Of a DNA stretch of 38,941 bases, positions 24,418 to 34,286 are shown piece by piece. Within the stretch, counting starts at the first letter, position 1, and the number at the start of each line of letters is the position of its first letter. Origin of the DNA: Pseudanabaena sp. FACHB-2040 (lineage in GTDB: Bacteria; Cyanobacteriota; Cyanobacteriia; Phormidesmidales; Phormidesmidaceae); assembly GCF_014696715.1 (NCBI RefSeq), contig NZ_JACJQO010000003.1:1-38941 (forward strand), given 5' to 3'. The translations under genes and the position numbers were made by a program. The notes beneath the pieces were generated by a model, which did not search any database, was not told the DNA's origin, and was given only the letters and a program-made list of their open reading frames with translations.

Positions 24418-25008
24418 TTAAGCAGATGCCGCCTGATCAAGCTGATCCGAGTCATCAGTGCCAGAAGTCCGAGCATTCAAGCAAATCATCGTTCGGGAAA
24501 CACCAGTCGCTAGCACGCTAGCACCCACTGCAGTTCCTAGCAGCCAAGGTGCGTTAGAAGGCCAGCCAGACCAAACAATTCCTCCCAGTAGAAGCGTCAC
24601 CAGGGCATTTCCCAATACCCAAGTCCAGTTTTGCTGAGGCCGTAGGCGGAAAGCTAGGATCAGCTCAAACACACCTTCTGTCAGCAGGAAGCTTCCCAGC
24701 AGCAGCGTGATCGTAATAACGCCCGTCAGAGGATTGAGCAACAGCGTTGCGCCAGCCCCAATATAGAGAACGCTGAGCAGCACCTTCCAAATAAGGCCAC
24801 CTTTGTCTTTTGTTTGAAAAGCAAAAATTGCCTTAGAAAATCCAGCAGTCAGCAGAATGAAAGCAACCCAAGTTGCAGTGACGATGGTGGAGAAGACAGG
24901 CAAAATAAGCGCCACTACGCCCAGAATAGCCAAAAAGATACCTGTCCAAAGCGAGCGATTACTGCCGCTCTTAGGATCTTGACGATCTAGAGATGTATCT
25001 GCAGTCAT
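24418..25008 (-). CDS. HdeD-family (DUF308) membrane protein
   Basis: A 196-residue protein with six closely spaced membrane spans arranged as three pairs (about 23-43, 47-68, 76-96, 102-122, 129-149 and 157-175). It matches the HdeD/DUF308 family, in which Escherichia coli HdeD aids acid resistance at high cell density. The N-terminus is polar (MTADTSLDRQDPKSG) and the C-terminus is an acidic tail ending DQLDQAASA. The start has no strong ribosome site. It stands alone, with gene-free DNA on both sides. Confidence 0.85.
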   Translation of the reverse strand: MTADTSLDRQDPKSGSNRSLWTGIFLAILGVVALILPVFSTIVTATWVAFILLTAGFSKAIFAFQTKDKGGLIWKVLLSVLYIGAGATLLLNPLTGVITITLLLGSFLLTEGVFELILAFRLRPQQNWTWVLGNALVTLLLGGIVWSGWPSNAPWLLGTAVGASVLATGVSRTMICLNARTSGTDDSDQLDQAASA

Positions 25009-25160
25009 TAACCTTTAATTTCCCATGCTTACAGGTTCTCCAGTAGGCTAAGAATTTTTTCTACCTTTCTTAAAGTTCCGTAAGGTAGACCGAAGCTCGT
25101 CAATAAGGGTAAATCTTTATTCTTGCAATTAGACTAGCTTAACCACTAGTGAGACTAAGT

Positions 25161-25373
25161 TTAATTCTGAATGGTCTCTTTAAGAGACAGCCAGACCTGC
25201 CCTGAGTCTAGGCTGCCAATCTTAAAGCCGATTAACTGACAAGCTTGCTCGTAACGTCTGTCCTTCTTAGCCTCAGGAAATCCAGCTCCTACAATAGAGA
25301 ACCCATTGCAGGGGCCAAGTCTCGCCCCTTCGGCTCTATTACCAGCAACCAGACTTAAAAGACTGTTAGACAA
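25161..25373 (-). CDS. Possible small hypothetical protein (TTG start)
   Basis: A 70-residue open frame with a protein-like C-terminal half (RYEQACQLIGFKIGSLDSGQ) but a TTG start and no visible ribosome site. It could be a small gene or the remnant of a larger one. I do not recognise it and list it with low confidence. The surrounding 25009-25564 region is otherwise empty, apart from short runs with GACTC/GAGTC-like motifs. Confidence 0.3.
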   Translation of the reverse strand: MSNSLLSLVAGNRAEGARLGPCNGFSIVGAGFPEAKKDRRYEQACQLIGFKIGSLDSGQVWLSLKETIQN

Positions 25374-25564
25374 ACAACCCTGAAACCAGAATCCAGTAAG
25401 ACTCTATCTTATAAAAAGACTCAAAAGTATTTCTAGAAGACTAACCTCGATAAAGCATAGTCTCATACCGAGACGAGTACCTATCTGCCTATCCACTCAA
25501 AACGTTGAGTCACGCCGCGCTTGACGCTAACCTACACAGCTTCCCTTCCCCGCGTCTCTCCTAG

Positions 25565-26245
25565 TCAGCTACGAAAGCCCTGAAACTGCCTAAGCCGCTG
25601 CTGAAATCCACTCCAATAAGAATTCAAATCCTCCATTGACAGCTCAAAGCGCTGAGCAGGCTGATCGTCAAGTGCGATCGCAACCATTGCCCGACTCACC
25701 TCCAGCCCCAAATCACCATAGACAGCATTCACAGCGGCTCGATAGGCTGCGACTTGAAAGCAATAGTCAGTAATCCAGTCCAGCTGCTTTGGCTTGCGAG
25801 CGGTTTTCCAATCGCACAGACACAGCTCTCCCCGATACACCACCAGCGCATCGGGAAAGCCCACAAATCCGAGATCGTGCCAGACCGCTCCCTCCACCAG
25901 CAGCACTTCTTCCACCTCCTGCAGCAGCGGCTCAACTGAAGCCCAATAGCCTGCCAGTTCAGGGACAATCTCGATGTCTTCCCCTCTCAGGTAGGCTGCA
26001 ATTTGCCGGTGCAGTCTCGTTCCCGCTGAAGCAGCCCGACCTGTAATTTGTTTAGCCACATCTACCCCTACCGACTGCTGCCACCGCTGCAGGGCTTCAC
26101 GATCCGCCCGAGGTTTGGTTGCCGACAAAATAGTGGTCACTCCCGGAAAGCGGTGTCCCTCAACTTCGTAGTACGAGCGCTGGTTGACCCGAACCCGCCG
26201 GGCGCGGTAGTGAACTAGCTGCACAGCAGGCCCCCGAAGTGCCAT
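25565..26245 (-). CDS. PD-(D/E)XK nuclease, MGME1-like
   Basis: A 226-residue soluble protein of the PD-(D/E)XK exonuclease superfamily, closest in look to mitochondrial genome maintenance exonuclease 1. The N-terminal block RVRVNQRSYYEVEGHRFPGV then TTILSATKP is typical. A conserved helix, RAASAGTRLHRQIAAYLRGE, gives the G-x-x-x-H motif. The catalytic strands are GFVGFPDALVVYRGELCLCD (with the D of PDA) and DWKTARKPK (motif D-x-K), followed by the Q-x-x-A-Y helix FQVAAYRAAV. Such enzymes degrade single-stranded DNA ends. AGGAG abuts the ATG too closely, so a GTG at 26224 is an alternative start. It is not next to cas genes, so a Cas4 role is not supported. Confidence 0.75.
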   Translation of the reverse strand: MALRGPAVQLVHYRARRVRVNQRSYYEVEGHRFPGVTTILSATKPRADREALQRWQQSVGVDVAKQITGRAASAGTRLHRQIAAYLRGEDIEIVPELAGYWASVEPLLQEVEEVLLVEGAVWHDLGFVGFPDALVVYRGELCLCDWKTARKPKQLDWITDYCFQVAAYRAAVNAVYGDLGLEVSRAMVAIALDDQPAQRFELSMEDLNSYWSGFQQRLRQFQGFRS

Positions 26246-26570
26246 CTCCTATCGACTAAAGGAGTTTCAATTTTCTGTGCAGTGAAATAAAGTTTCAGCA
26301 AGCAGCTTCTGCCAGAAGGTAGAGACATCGGTTAGAAGTTTCATCGTAAATTGTTCTGAAGCTTTAAGACACTTGAAGTTTTAACTAGTACTCTCGCCCT
26401 ATAGTGCTCTCTTAAAGAACTTGGTGTCAAAAAGTCTCGGGTCAAAGCAGACCGAGGAGACAGCTTTATAGCTATGAAAATTGGGTTTGGTTGAGCGCTC
26501 CTCGTTGCTGCATTACAAGTCATCACCGCTCTAGCCTTGCGCTGATTTGTTTGGGAAAGAGAAAACCGTG
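26246..26570. other. Intergenic gap between nuclease and PAS kinase genes
   Basis: About 325 bp between divergent genes. I see no gene, strong hairpin or HIP1 octamer in it. It should hold the promoters of the nuclease and the hybrid kinase. Confidence 0.5.
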
Positions 26571-29500
26571 ATGCAGACTAACACCCTGGCTCATTTTCTA
26601 AACCATAAAGGTCGCCCAGGGGATCTGCTTCAATCCTATAACTGGGCTGAGACTCGCTTGGGGCCGCTAGAAAACTGGCCTCAAAGTCTGCAGACTGCCC
26701 TCAGTATTTGCCTCACCTCTCCCCTCCCAATGTTCATGGGTTGGGGCGAAGAGCTAATTTTGTTTTACAACGAGGCCTGTCAGCAGGCCCTTGATCTGTC
26801 TGCCGACACACTGGAGTTAGGGCAGCCCGTCAGACTTGGGTGTCCTCGGCTTTGGGCTGTAGTGGGTTCTCTGCTGCAACAGGTTATGCAAGGAGAGACA
26901 GCTCAGGCAAAACAATTCTCCTGGAGTAGCGGCAGTGCTCAGGAGCGCGCCTTTACATTTGCCAGCAGCCCAATTTTGAATGAGTCGGGCGAGATAGGCG
27001 GCGTTTTTACTGTGGTTTCGCCCCAGCCCAGCTTTTTCCCCCAAGCTTCTCCTGCCGCTGCTTACCGACACCATAGCGAAAAAAGCACTGAAGAAGTGAC
27101 TGAACAAGCGTTGGAGAGCATCACTGATGCTTTTGTCAGCTTTGACGGGGAATGGCGCTTTACCTACGTCAATCAGGCGGCGGCGCAACTGCTAGACCAT
27201 CCGCCAGCAGCACTGCTGGGTAAACGGATCTGGCAGGATATCTTTGAACTCGATGCTGGTCGCTTGTCTACGCAGCAACTGCAGCAGGCACTGATAGATC
27301 AGCAGCCCTTACACCTAGAAGACTACTGCAGCAGCCTCAGTCGCTACCTTGAGATCAATGCCTATCCGTCTGAGGCGGGGATTGCCGTCTATTTTCGAGA
27401 CATTAGCGATCGCAAACACACCGAAGCCGAACTGCGACGGCAAAAAGACGAACTGCGGCTGATCACCGACGCCATTCCAGCCCTAATTGCCTATGTTGGC
27501 GCCGATCAGCGCTACCAGTTTGCCAATCGCGCTTTTACTACCTGGTTCGGTCAACCTGCAGAAACCGTCGTGGGTCAGCGCATCGAAGAGTTTGTTGGTC
27601 CCCAAGCTTACCCGCGCATGCGCCCCAGCGTTGAAGCAGCTCTGGCAGGCAATCTGGTCATGGACGAACTTTGGCTGCCCTTCCGCCAGGGCAGCAGCCG
27701 CTACGTGCGACGGCAGTACATTCCCGATCGGCAGGCCAACGGTGACATTCGCGGATTTTATGCCCTGGTCAACGACATCACCGATCTCAAGCTGACCCAG
27801 GATGCGCTGCTGCGTAGCGAGGAACGCTATCGGTCGCTGGTCTCCATTTTGGCTTCGATAGTCTGGAGCACTGATCAAGAAGGGCAGTTCACCTCGCCCC
27901 AATCCGGCTGGGAGACCTTTACCGGCCAGTCTTGGCAGCAGCACCAAGGCTGGGGTTGGCTAAAGGCCCTTCACCCAGATGACCGCGAACCCTTCAGACT
28001 GACCTGGGTTCAAGCGCACGAGGCGTGCCAGATCTACAGCGCCGAAGGTCGCCTTTGGCACGCCTCTAGCCAGCAGTACCGCTACTTTGAATCGCGCGGC
28101 GTGCCCCTGTTTGACGAGACTGGCAAGGTGCGGGAATGGGTGGGCATCATCACCGATATAGACGATCGCAGGCGAGTTGAAAATGCCCTGCGCCTGAGTG
28201 AGTCTTACGCCCGCTCGCGGGTCGAAGAGCTAGAAGCCCTAATGGAGGTTGTTCCCGCTGCGATCTGGATTGCTCACGATCGCAGCGGGAACGATGTCAC
28301 AGCCAACCTCATGGCCTACCAGCTAACCCGCACCCGGCCGGGGTTGATTCAGCCTGCGGCCTTGGTTAAAGGCGGCAATAGCCTAAACTTTCGGCTAATC
28401 CGTCAGGGGGAAGAGTTGCCCTCTGAGGAGTGGCCCATTCAGACCTGTTGTCGTCAGGGCATAGAGCTAGAAAATGAACTAGAAATGCGCTTCGATGATG
28501 GCAGCACCGCCTGCCTCTATGGCAAAACGGTGCCCCTGCGCGATCAGCGGGGGCAGATTCGCGGAGCCATTGGCGCGTATGTAGACATCACTGAGCGTCG
28601 TCATTCCGAAGAAGTGCTGCGACGCAGCAACGCCACCCTAGGCCTGCTCTCCGAAGTTGCTAACCAGCTGCTGCTAAACGAACAGCCTAAAGCTTTTATT
28701 GACCGGCTCTACAATCGGCTGTCGGAGCACCTGGGCCTAGAGCTGTACTTCAACTACCTGTTTGACGAAACTCAGCAGCAGCTCTATCTCCATGCCTATG
28801 GCGGCATTCCGTCGCACGTGGCCGACCGGCTGCACTGGCTCAAGCTAGGCCAGACGGTCTCTGGCACCGTGGCGCTGCACCGCAGACGTCTAGTCGTTGA
28901 AGATACCCAGCAGACTACTGATCCGATCACCGAGCAAATCCGAGAGCTAGGCGTGATGGCCTACGCCTGCTACCCGCTGCTGTCGCGAGGGCAGTTTATC
29001 GGTACCCTCTCCTTTGGTACCCGCACCCGCACCCACTTTGAGCCCGATGAGTTGGCCCTAATGCAAACCGTCTGTGACCAAGTAGCCGCCGCCCTGGAGC
29101 GATCGCAACTGCTCACTCAGCTGCAGCAGCGAGCTGCCGAACTAACCCACGCCAACCGCATCAAAGACGAGTTTATGGCGGTGCTCTCCCATGAGCTTAG
29201 ATCGCCGCTCAATCCCATTTTGGGCTGGGCTACTCTGTTGCGCCGCAAGTTAAAAGATCCGCTACTGGGGCAGGCCGCCGAAACTATTGAGCGCAACGTC
29301 AGGCTGCAGGTACAGCTAATCGATGACCTGCTCGATATCTCCCGTATTCTCCGGGGCAAGCTCACCCTCAATCGAGAAGCCGTTCGGCTAGAGAAAATCA
29401 TCGCAGCAGCCCTCGAAACAGTTCAGCTAGCGGCTACTACCAAGGCAATTTCCATTCAGACCCACGTTGCCCCCGAAGTGGGCTGGGTGTTGGGAGATTC

Positions 29501-30326
29501 TGCTCGTCTGCAGCAGGTCGTGTGGAACCTGCTCTCTAATGCGGTGAAGTTTACACCCAAGGGTGGCCAGGTTGAAGTGGGGCTGTCTCTGGGTGCAGGG
29601 CAGGCATCCTCCAACCCTAAAGCTCCCTATGACCAACTTGTTCAGCTGACGGTGAGCGATACGGGCAAAGGCATTAGCCCCAGCTTTTTGCCGCATGTCT
29701 TTGAGTCCTTCCGCCAAGAAGATGGCACCACCACCCGTCAGTTTGGCGGCCTGGGCCTGGGCTTAGCGATTGTTCGCCACATTATTGAAATGCATGGTGG
29801 CACAGTTAGCGCCACTAGTCCCGGCGAAGACCAGGGAGCTACCTTTACTGTCAGCCTGCCTATTTTCCAGCCCCAAAGCGATCTCCAGCCGCAGCAGATG
29901 CCCTCGCCATTGACCTTTAACGATGAACCGCTGCAGGGCTGCCGCATTTTGCTGGTAGAAGACGACCCCGACAGCCGTATCTTTCTCTCCATTTTGCTGG
30001 AGCAGGCAGGGGCAACGGTAAGTGCGATCGCATCAGCCTCCGTCGCCCTGGCCCGCTTCCCCGATAGTCAGCCCCACATTCTGATCAGCGACATCGGTAT
30101 GCCGGAGCTAGATGGCTACCAGCTAATTCGCCAAATCCGCTCGCTGCCAGCTGATCGGGGTGGGGCAGCGCCCGCTATTGCCCTCACGGCCTATGCTTCA
30201 GAAAGCGATGCCGAACGTGCGATCGCAGCCGGTTTTCAGCGACACATTGCTAAACCCGTTGACCCCAGCGATCTCATTGAGGCTATTCTCGATCTGATGC
30301 CTAGAGGCAGAGACGATCAGGTTTAG
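26571..30326 (+). CDS. Multi-PAS/GAF hybrid sensor histidine kinase
   Basis: About 1251 residues from the ATG at 26571 (GTG at 26568 and TTG at 26547 are alternatives). Domains in order: a PAS-like N-terminal domain (15-150, with PMFMGWGEELILFYNEAC), PAS domains at about 170-280, 295-410, 415-540 and 545-680, several ending in DITD/DISD-type linkers, then GAF (687-850). The HisKA helix FMAVLSHELRSPLNPILGW has its phosphoryl histidine at about 874. The HATPase follows, with N-box NLLSNAVKF (980), DTGKGIS (1029) and GLGLGLAI (1060). The C-terminal receiver LLVEDDPDSR (1125) has the phosphoacceptor D in LISDIGMPELDG (about 1174). No membrane segment is present, so it senses a cytoplasmic signal. 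The GAF lacks an obvious bilin-binding cysteine motif. Confidence 0.93.
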   Translation: MQTNTLAHFLNHKGRPGDLLQSYNWAETRLGPLENWPQSLQTALSICLTSPLPMFMGWGEELILFYNEACQQALDLSADTLELGQPVRLGCPRLWAVVGSLLQQVMQGETAQAKQFSWSSGSAQERAFTFASSPILNESGEIGGVFTVVSPQPSFFPQASPAAAYRHHSEKSTEEVTEQALESITDAFVSFDGEWRFTYVNQAAAQLLDHPPAALLGKRIWQDIFELDAGRLSTQQLQQALIDQQPLHLEDYCSSLSRYLEINAYPSEAGIAVYFRDISDRKHTEAELRRQKDELRLITDAIPALIAYVGADQRYQFANRAFTTWFGQPAETVVGQRIEEFVGPQAYPRMRPSVEAALAGNLVMDELWLPFRQGSSRYVRRQYIPDRQANGDIRGFYALVNDITDLKLTQDALLRSEERYRSLVSILASIVWSTDQEGQFTSPQSGWETFTGQSWQQHQGWGWLKALHPDDREPFRLTWVQAHEACQIYSAEGRLWHASSQQYRYFESRGVPLFDETGKVREWVGIITDIDDRRRVENALRLSESYARSRVEELEALMEVVPAAIWIAHDRSGNDVTANLMAYQLTRTRPGLIQPAALVKGGNSLNFRLIRQGEELPSEEWPIQTCCRQGIELENELEMRFDDGSTACLYGKTVPLRDQRGQIRGAIGAYVDITERRHSEEVLRRSNATLGLLSEVANQLLLNEQPKAFIDRLYNRLSEHLGLELYFNYLFDETQQQLYLHAYGGIPSHVADRLHWLKLGQTVSGTVALHRRRLVVEDTQQTTDPITEQIRELGVMAYACYPLLSRGQFIGTLSFGTRTRTHFEPDELALMQTVCDQVAAALERSQLLTQLQQRAAELTHANRIKDEFMAVLSHELRSPLNPILGWATLLRRKLKDPLLGQAAETIERNVRLQVQLIDDLLDISRILRGKLTLNREAVRLEKIIAAALETVQLAATTKAISIQTHVAPEVGWVLGDSARLQQVVWNLLSNAVKFTPKGGQVEVGLSLGAGQASSNPKAPYDQLVQLTVSDTGKGISPSFLPHVFESFRQEDGTTTRQFGGLGLGLAIVRHIIEMHGGTVSATSPGEDQGATFTVSLPIFQPQSDLQPQQMPSPLTFNDEPLQGCRILLVEDDPDSRIFLSILLEQAGATVSAIASASVALARFPDSQPHILISDIGMPELDGYQLIRQIRSLPADRGGAAPAIALTAYASESDAERAIAAGFQRHIAKPVDPSDLIEAILDLMPRGRDDQV

Positions 30327-30349
30327 CGAAGCTACTTGCATGAGCACGT

Positions 30350-32152
30350 CTAGGCGTTGAGCGGATCAGCCACTGCTTCTGCTTCACTAGCTCCCAGCTG
30401 CAGCGCATAGAGATTAGCATAGATGCCGGCTTGCTCAATCAGTTCCTGGTGAGTGCCATGCTCCGCAATCTGCCCCTGCTGAATCACCAGCACCTGATCA
30501 GCTTGGGTGACAGTGCTCAGGCGGTGAGCGATGACAAAGCTGGTGCGGTTCTTTAAGAGACGTGCGATCGCATCTTGCACCAGCGCCTCCGTGCGCGTGT
30601 CAATGCTGCTGGTCGCCTCATCCAAAATCAAAATTCGGGGGTTGATCAACACCGCTCGGGCAATACTCACCAATTGCCGCTGCCCCTGGCTCAGAGGCGC
30701 ACCCCGTTCACCCAGTCGGGTGCTGTAGCCTTGAGATAGTGAGGTAACAAACTCGTGTACGTTAGCTGCCTGAGCCGCCGCCTCAATCTCAGCCTGACTG
30801 ACCTGAGGCGAACCAAAAGCAATGTTTTCAGCCACCGTCCCGCTAAACAAAATATTGTCTTGCAAAACAATGCCAATCTGGCGGCGCAAACTCGCCTGCG
30901 TCACACTCCGCACGTCAATGCCGTCAATCTTAACCGCCCCGCCCGTGACGTCATAAAAGCGCAAAATCAGGTTGATGATAGTGCTTTTGCCTGCCCCCGT
31001 TGGCCCCACCAGAGCAATCATCTGTCCCGGTTTAGCCTGGAGATTAATCTGGTTGAGCACCCGCTGGTTCGGTGTGTAGCCAAAAGTAACTTGCTCAAAA
31101 GTAACCTCCCCTTTGATCGGCGGCATCCGAGTTGCATCGGGCGCATCTTGGAGCTGTAGGGGTTCATCCAGCAGCACAAAGATTCGATCTAGGCCTGCCA
31201 GAGCAGACTGGGCCTGGGTATAAAACTGGCTGAGGATCTGAATCGGCCGAAAGAACTGCTGCACATAGAGCAAAAACGCCGTCACCACCCCCACCGTAGC
31301 CGCCCCTGTCACCGCCAGGTAGCCGCCGTAGGCCATTACCGCTGCCGTTGCCAGCGTATTGAGAAAATCAATCGACGGTAAAAACGCTGCTGTCACCGCC
31401 ACCGCCTGAATATTGGCTCTGCGGTTGGCCGCATTGAGGCTGTCAAATTCTTCAATATTGAGGTCCACCCGGTTAAAGGCTTGAGCCTCGCGCACGCTGC
31501 CAATATCCTCTTCGAGCTTGGCCGACAGATCTCCAATCGTCTGCCGCGTCACCCGAAAGCGGGTTCTAGCCCAGCGAGAAAATAGGCTGGTCGTAAAGAT
31601 CATCAGCGGCACCACCAGGTTGCTCAACAGCCCTAGCTGCAGGTTGATTGAAAACATGGCGATAATAATGCCGACCAGACTAAAAGTCTGCCCCAGCATC
31701 TGCGGAATCGTCAGCCCAAATGCCTGATTGACCGTATTAACATCATTCAGCAGTCGGCTCATCAAATCGCCAGCCTCACTGCGGTCAAAAAAGCTGATGG
31801 GCAGACTCTGAATTTTGTCAAAAATGTCTTGCCGCAATCGGGCCAGAAGGCGCTGCATGATCGAGCCAAATCGCAAGATCTGCCCGCGAATGGCCCAAAC
31901 CCCCGAAACGTAGATGGCCGACAGCACCCCCAGCATGATCAGCAGCCCCCGCAGGTTGCCGGGCACAATCAGGTTATCGATAGACCAGCCAATTAGCAGT
32001 GGCCCAATAGACTGAGTCGCTGCACCCAGAATGACCAGGGTAAAGGCAATCGGCAGCTCTTTGCGGTAGGGCCGGAAGTACTGCAAAAAGCGCTGCAGGG
32101 TCGAAAGACTCGGCTTTTGCTCCGGCGCAACGACAGGGATAGCGCTTCTCAT
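30350..32152 (-). CDS. MsbA/LmrA-like ABC exporter
   Basis: A 600-residue half-transporter: six membrane spans (about 30-320) fused to an ATPase domain (about 345-585). Walker A is GPTGAGKSTIINL (near 388), Q-loop GIVLQDNILFSGTVAENIAF, signature LSQGQRQL, Walker B ILILDEATSSID, and H-loop FVIAHRLST. It probably exports lipids, drugs or peptides as a homodimer. It is convergent with the hybrid kinase gene and divergent from the GAF kinase. There is no clear substrate clue. Confidence 0.9.
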   Translation of the reverse strand: MRSAIPVVAPEQKPSLSTLQRFLQYFRPYRKELPIAFTLVILGAATQSIGPLLIGWSIDNLIVPGNLRGLLIMLGVLSAIYVSGVWAIRGQILRFGSIMQRLLARLRQDIFDKIQSLPISFFDRSEAGDLMSRLLNDVNTVNQAFGLTIPQMLGQTFSLVGIIIAMFSINLQLGLLSNLVVPLMIFTTSLFSRWARTRFRVTRQTIGDLSAKLEEDIGSVREAQAFNRVDLNIEEFDSLNAANRRANIQAVAVTAAFLPSIDFLNTLATAAVMAYGGYLAVTGAATVGVVTAFLLYVQQFFRPIQILSQFYTQAQSALAGLDRIFVLLDEPLQLQDAPDATRMPPIKGEVTFEQVTFGYTPNQRVLNQINLQAKPGQMIALVGPTGAGKSTIINLILRFYDVTGGAVKIDGIDVRSVTQASLRRQIGIVLQDNILFSGTVAENIAFGSPQVSQAEIEAAAQAANVHEFVTSLSQGYSTRLGERGAPLSQGQRQLVSIARAVLINPRILILDEATSSIDTRTEALVQDAIARLLKNRTSFVIAHRLSTVTQADQVLVIQQGQIAEHGTHQELIEQAGIYANLYALQLGASEAEAVADPLNA

Positions 32153-32540
32153 GCTGCACCTAGGGAAGTTAAACGTTTCATTGGCTGAACCTACCGCTTA
32201 AAGCATGGCTCATCGTCAATAGTGTAATGCGGCCATCTCTAAGAGGCACATAGAGAGAGGCACCAACAATGCTGGCAGATAAAACTAAGACGAGACTCAA
32301 GGGAATATCTATAGGACTATTGATAATACAAATGAGACTCACCATGAAATTCATGAGGAAAAAGTTCCTGAGAGCTTCTCTACAGCCGAACTAGAAACTG
32401 CCTAAAACCGTACATAGATGCCGTACACATACTCCTACCAGCCAAGCAGAACGTGTCCTACCTACGAGAGATGCCGCACCTCTCTCTATGTAGATACGGT
32501 GGTATGGCAATTTCTCATCAGCTTTAGGGTAGGAACGGAT
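32153..32540. other. Intergenic gap upstream of GAF histidine kinase
   Basis: The gap contains the inverted copy of a 16-bp element, ATACAAATGAGACTCA (32326-32341), identical after reversal to 18198-18213, and a nearby CGAGACTC (32291-32298). An open frame from an ATG at 32418 leads into the kinase but lacks a ribosome site. Promoters of the divergent ABC exporter and kinase genes should lie here. Confidence 0.55.
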
Positions 32541-34127
32541 TTGAAGACTATACCTTTGCCAGCCAATGAAGTCGATCGAGTAAAAGCGCTTCATCGCTAC
32601 AAAGTTCTCGACTCTTCTGCCGAACAAGCTTTTGATGATTTAACTACTTTAGCTGCCCATATCTGCGGTACCCCCATTGCCTTAGTCAGTCTGATCGATG
32701 CAGATAGGCAATTTTTCAAATCAAAATTAGGCGTCAACGCTACAGAAACGCCAAGAAAGATAGCGTTCTGCACCCACGCTATCCTGCAGCCAGACAACTT
32801 ACTCATTGTGCCGGATGCCTTAGAAGACGAGCGATTCGCCCATAATCCCCTCGTCACCTCTGACCCCTACATTCGATTCTATGCAGGCGCACCATTAGTC
32901 ACTCCTGACGGGTATGCAATCGGTACCCTGTGCGTAATCGATCGTGTTCCCCGCCAGCTTAGCCCAGAGCAGCAGCAGGCACTTCGGGTACTCAGCCGCC
33001 AGGTTATAACGCAACTGGAGCTGCGGCTAAACCTAATGAAAGTCAAGCAAACCACATCTCAGCTAGAGCGAGTTGTAAAAGCACTAAAGCGAAGTAATCA
33101 GTTTTTAAGCAAAACGGTGCATCAGCTGAAGCACACGCAGGCTCAGTTGGTCCAGACTGAAAAGATGTCTGGGCTCGGTCAACTGGTTGCCGGAATTGCT
33201 CATGAAGTTAATAATCCAGTCAATTTCATATATGGAAATCTTCCATACATTCAGCGCTATGCTCAAGACCTATTAGAGTTGCTATCTCTCTACCGCGAAC
33301 ATTGCCCTAACCCTCCGGCCTTACTTCAAAGAAAAGCTGACACGATTGACGTTGATTTTGTGTCTAGTGATCTGTTGAAGATTGTGTCATCGATGAAGGT
33401 GGGAACCGAGCGAGTACGAAATCTAGTATTGTCCCTACAAAACTTTTCGCGCAAAGATAGATGTAGGAAAGAACAGGCGGCTATTCATCAAGGCATAGAC
33501 GATACGCTATTAATCCTGAATCACCGGCTGCAGGCAAAGGGCAAGCAATCTGCCATCAAAATTGTAAAAGAATATGGAGACTTGCCTCCGATTGAATGTA
33601 ATGCGGGATCTCTCAACCAGGTCTTCATGAACATTCTAGGTAATGCAGTAGATGCACTAGAGTCAGTCAGACTGAATACTTCATCTACTGAATCTCTTCT
33701 GGCACCGACTATCACCATTCGTACGGAGGCGGTACAGCCAACCAACGGCAGAGATCCTGCATCCATAGTGATTCGTATCGCCGATAACGGTGATGGGATT
33801 CCCCAAGAGACATTGCGTCAAATATTCGATCCTTTCTTTACGACGAAACCAGTTGGGAAAGGAACTGGGCTCGGGCTGTCAATTAGTTATCAAATCGTTG
33901 TTCAAGAGCATGGCGGTATGCTCAAATGCTGGTCACAACCTGGCAGGGGAACCGAGTTCTCGATTGAACTGCCGCTAGCTGAGCAAAAGCCAATCGAGGC
34001 TCACAATGTTTTGAAATTTCAAGCGCTACAAACTAGCCAAATCAACCAGTATTCCCAAAAACGGTTGACGACCGAACCGGTGAAACTTCGAGATAGGGAA
34101 GTCCAAAGCGTAGGGCTTGCTAAATAG
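32541..34127 (+). CDS. GAF-domain sensor histidine kinase
   Basis: About 528 residues from a TTG at 32541 with AGGA upstream. The protein then begins LKTIPLPANEVDRVKALHRY, the usual start of this family; an ATG at 32418 would add 41 unlike residues. A GAF domain covers about 24-165 (PIALVSLIDADRQFFKSKLG, CTHAI). A coiled coil (170-210) follows, then the histidine box GQLVAGIAHEVNNPVNFIYG with H at about 221. The HATPase has N-box FMNILGNAVDAL (about 358), DNGDGIPQETL and GKGTGLGLSISY (about 440). There is no receiver and no membrane span. The base composition is more AT-rich than in the neighbouring hybrid kinase gene. Confidence 0.9.
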   Translation: MKTIPLPANEVDRVKALHRYKVLDSSAEQAFDDLTTLAAHICGTPIALVSLIDADRQFFKSKLGVNATETPRKIAFCTHAILQPDNLLIVPDALEDERFAHNPLVTSDPYIRFYAGAPLVTPDGYAIGTLCVIDRVPRQLSPEQQQALRVLSRQVITQLELRLNLMKVKQTTSQLERVVKALKRSNQFLSKTVHQLKHTQAQLVQTEKMSGLGQLVAGIAHEVNNPVNFIYGNLPYIQRYAQDLLELLSLYREHCPNPPALLQRKADTIDVDFVSSDLLKIVSSMKVGTERVRNLVLSLQNFSRKDRCRKEQAAIHQGIDDTLLILNHRLQAKGKQSAIKIVKEYGDLPPIECNAGSLNQVFMNILGNAVDALESVRLNTSSTESLLAPTITIRTEAVQPTNGRDPASIVIRIADNGDGIPQETLRQIFDPFFTTKPVGKGTGLGLSISYQIVVQEHGGMLKCWSQPGRGTEFSIELPLAEQKPIEAHNVLKFQALQTSQINQYSQKRLTTEPVKLRDREVQSVGLAK

Positions 34128-34173
34128 GTAGACAAGGGAAAGAGACCGTCAACCTGCGGAATGCCGGCAAAAA

Positions 34174-34228
34174 ACAAAGCTCAGAACTGGTGATCCAACA
34201 GCTACATCATCCAGATTCTAAGCTTTGT
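34174..34228. repeat. Imperfect inverted repeat after the GAF kinase
   Basis: ACAAAGCTCAGAA (34174-34186) and TTCTAAGCTTTGT (34216-34228) match at 12 of 13 positions around 29 nt. It lies between convergent genes (kinase stop 34127, HNH stop 34287) and may end transcription or stabilise 3' ends, though no T run follows. Confidence 0.45.
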
Positions 34229-34286
34229 GGTTGAGGCTTTCGCTTAGCTATTTCTCCTTCTGCTAGTTGAGTAGAGCCCAAACTCA

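Noticed and set aside
24288-24521. Plus-strand 77-codon frame
   Set aside because: It starts inside a terminator hairpin, overlaps the hdeD-like gene on the other strand and has a composition unlike coding sequence.
25565-26245. Cas4 nuclease
   Set aside because: No cysteine cluster for an iron-sulfur site and no cas genes nearby.
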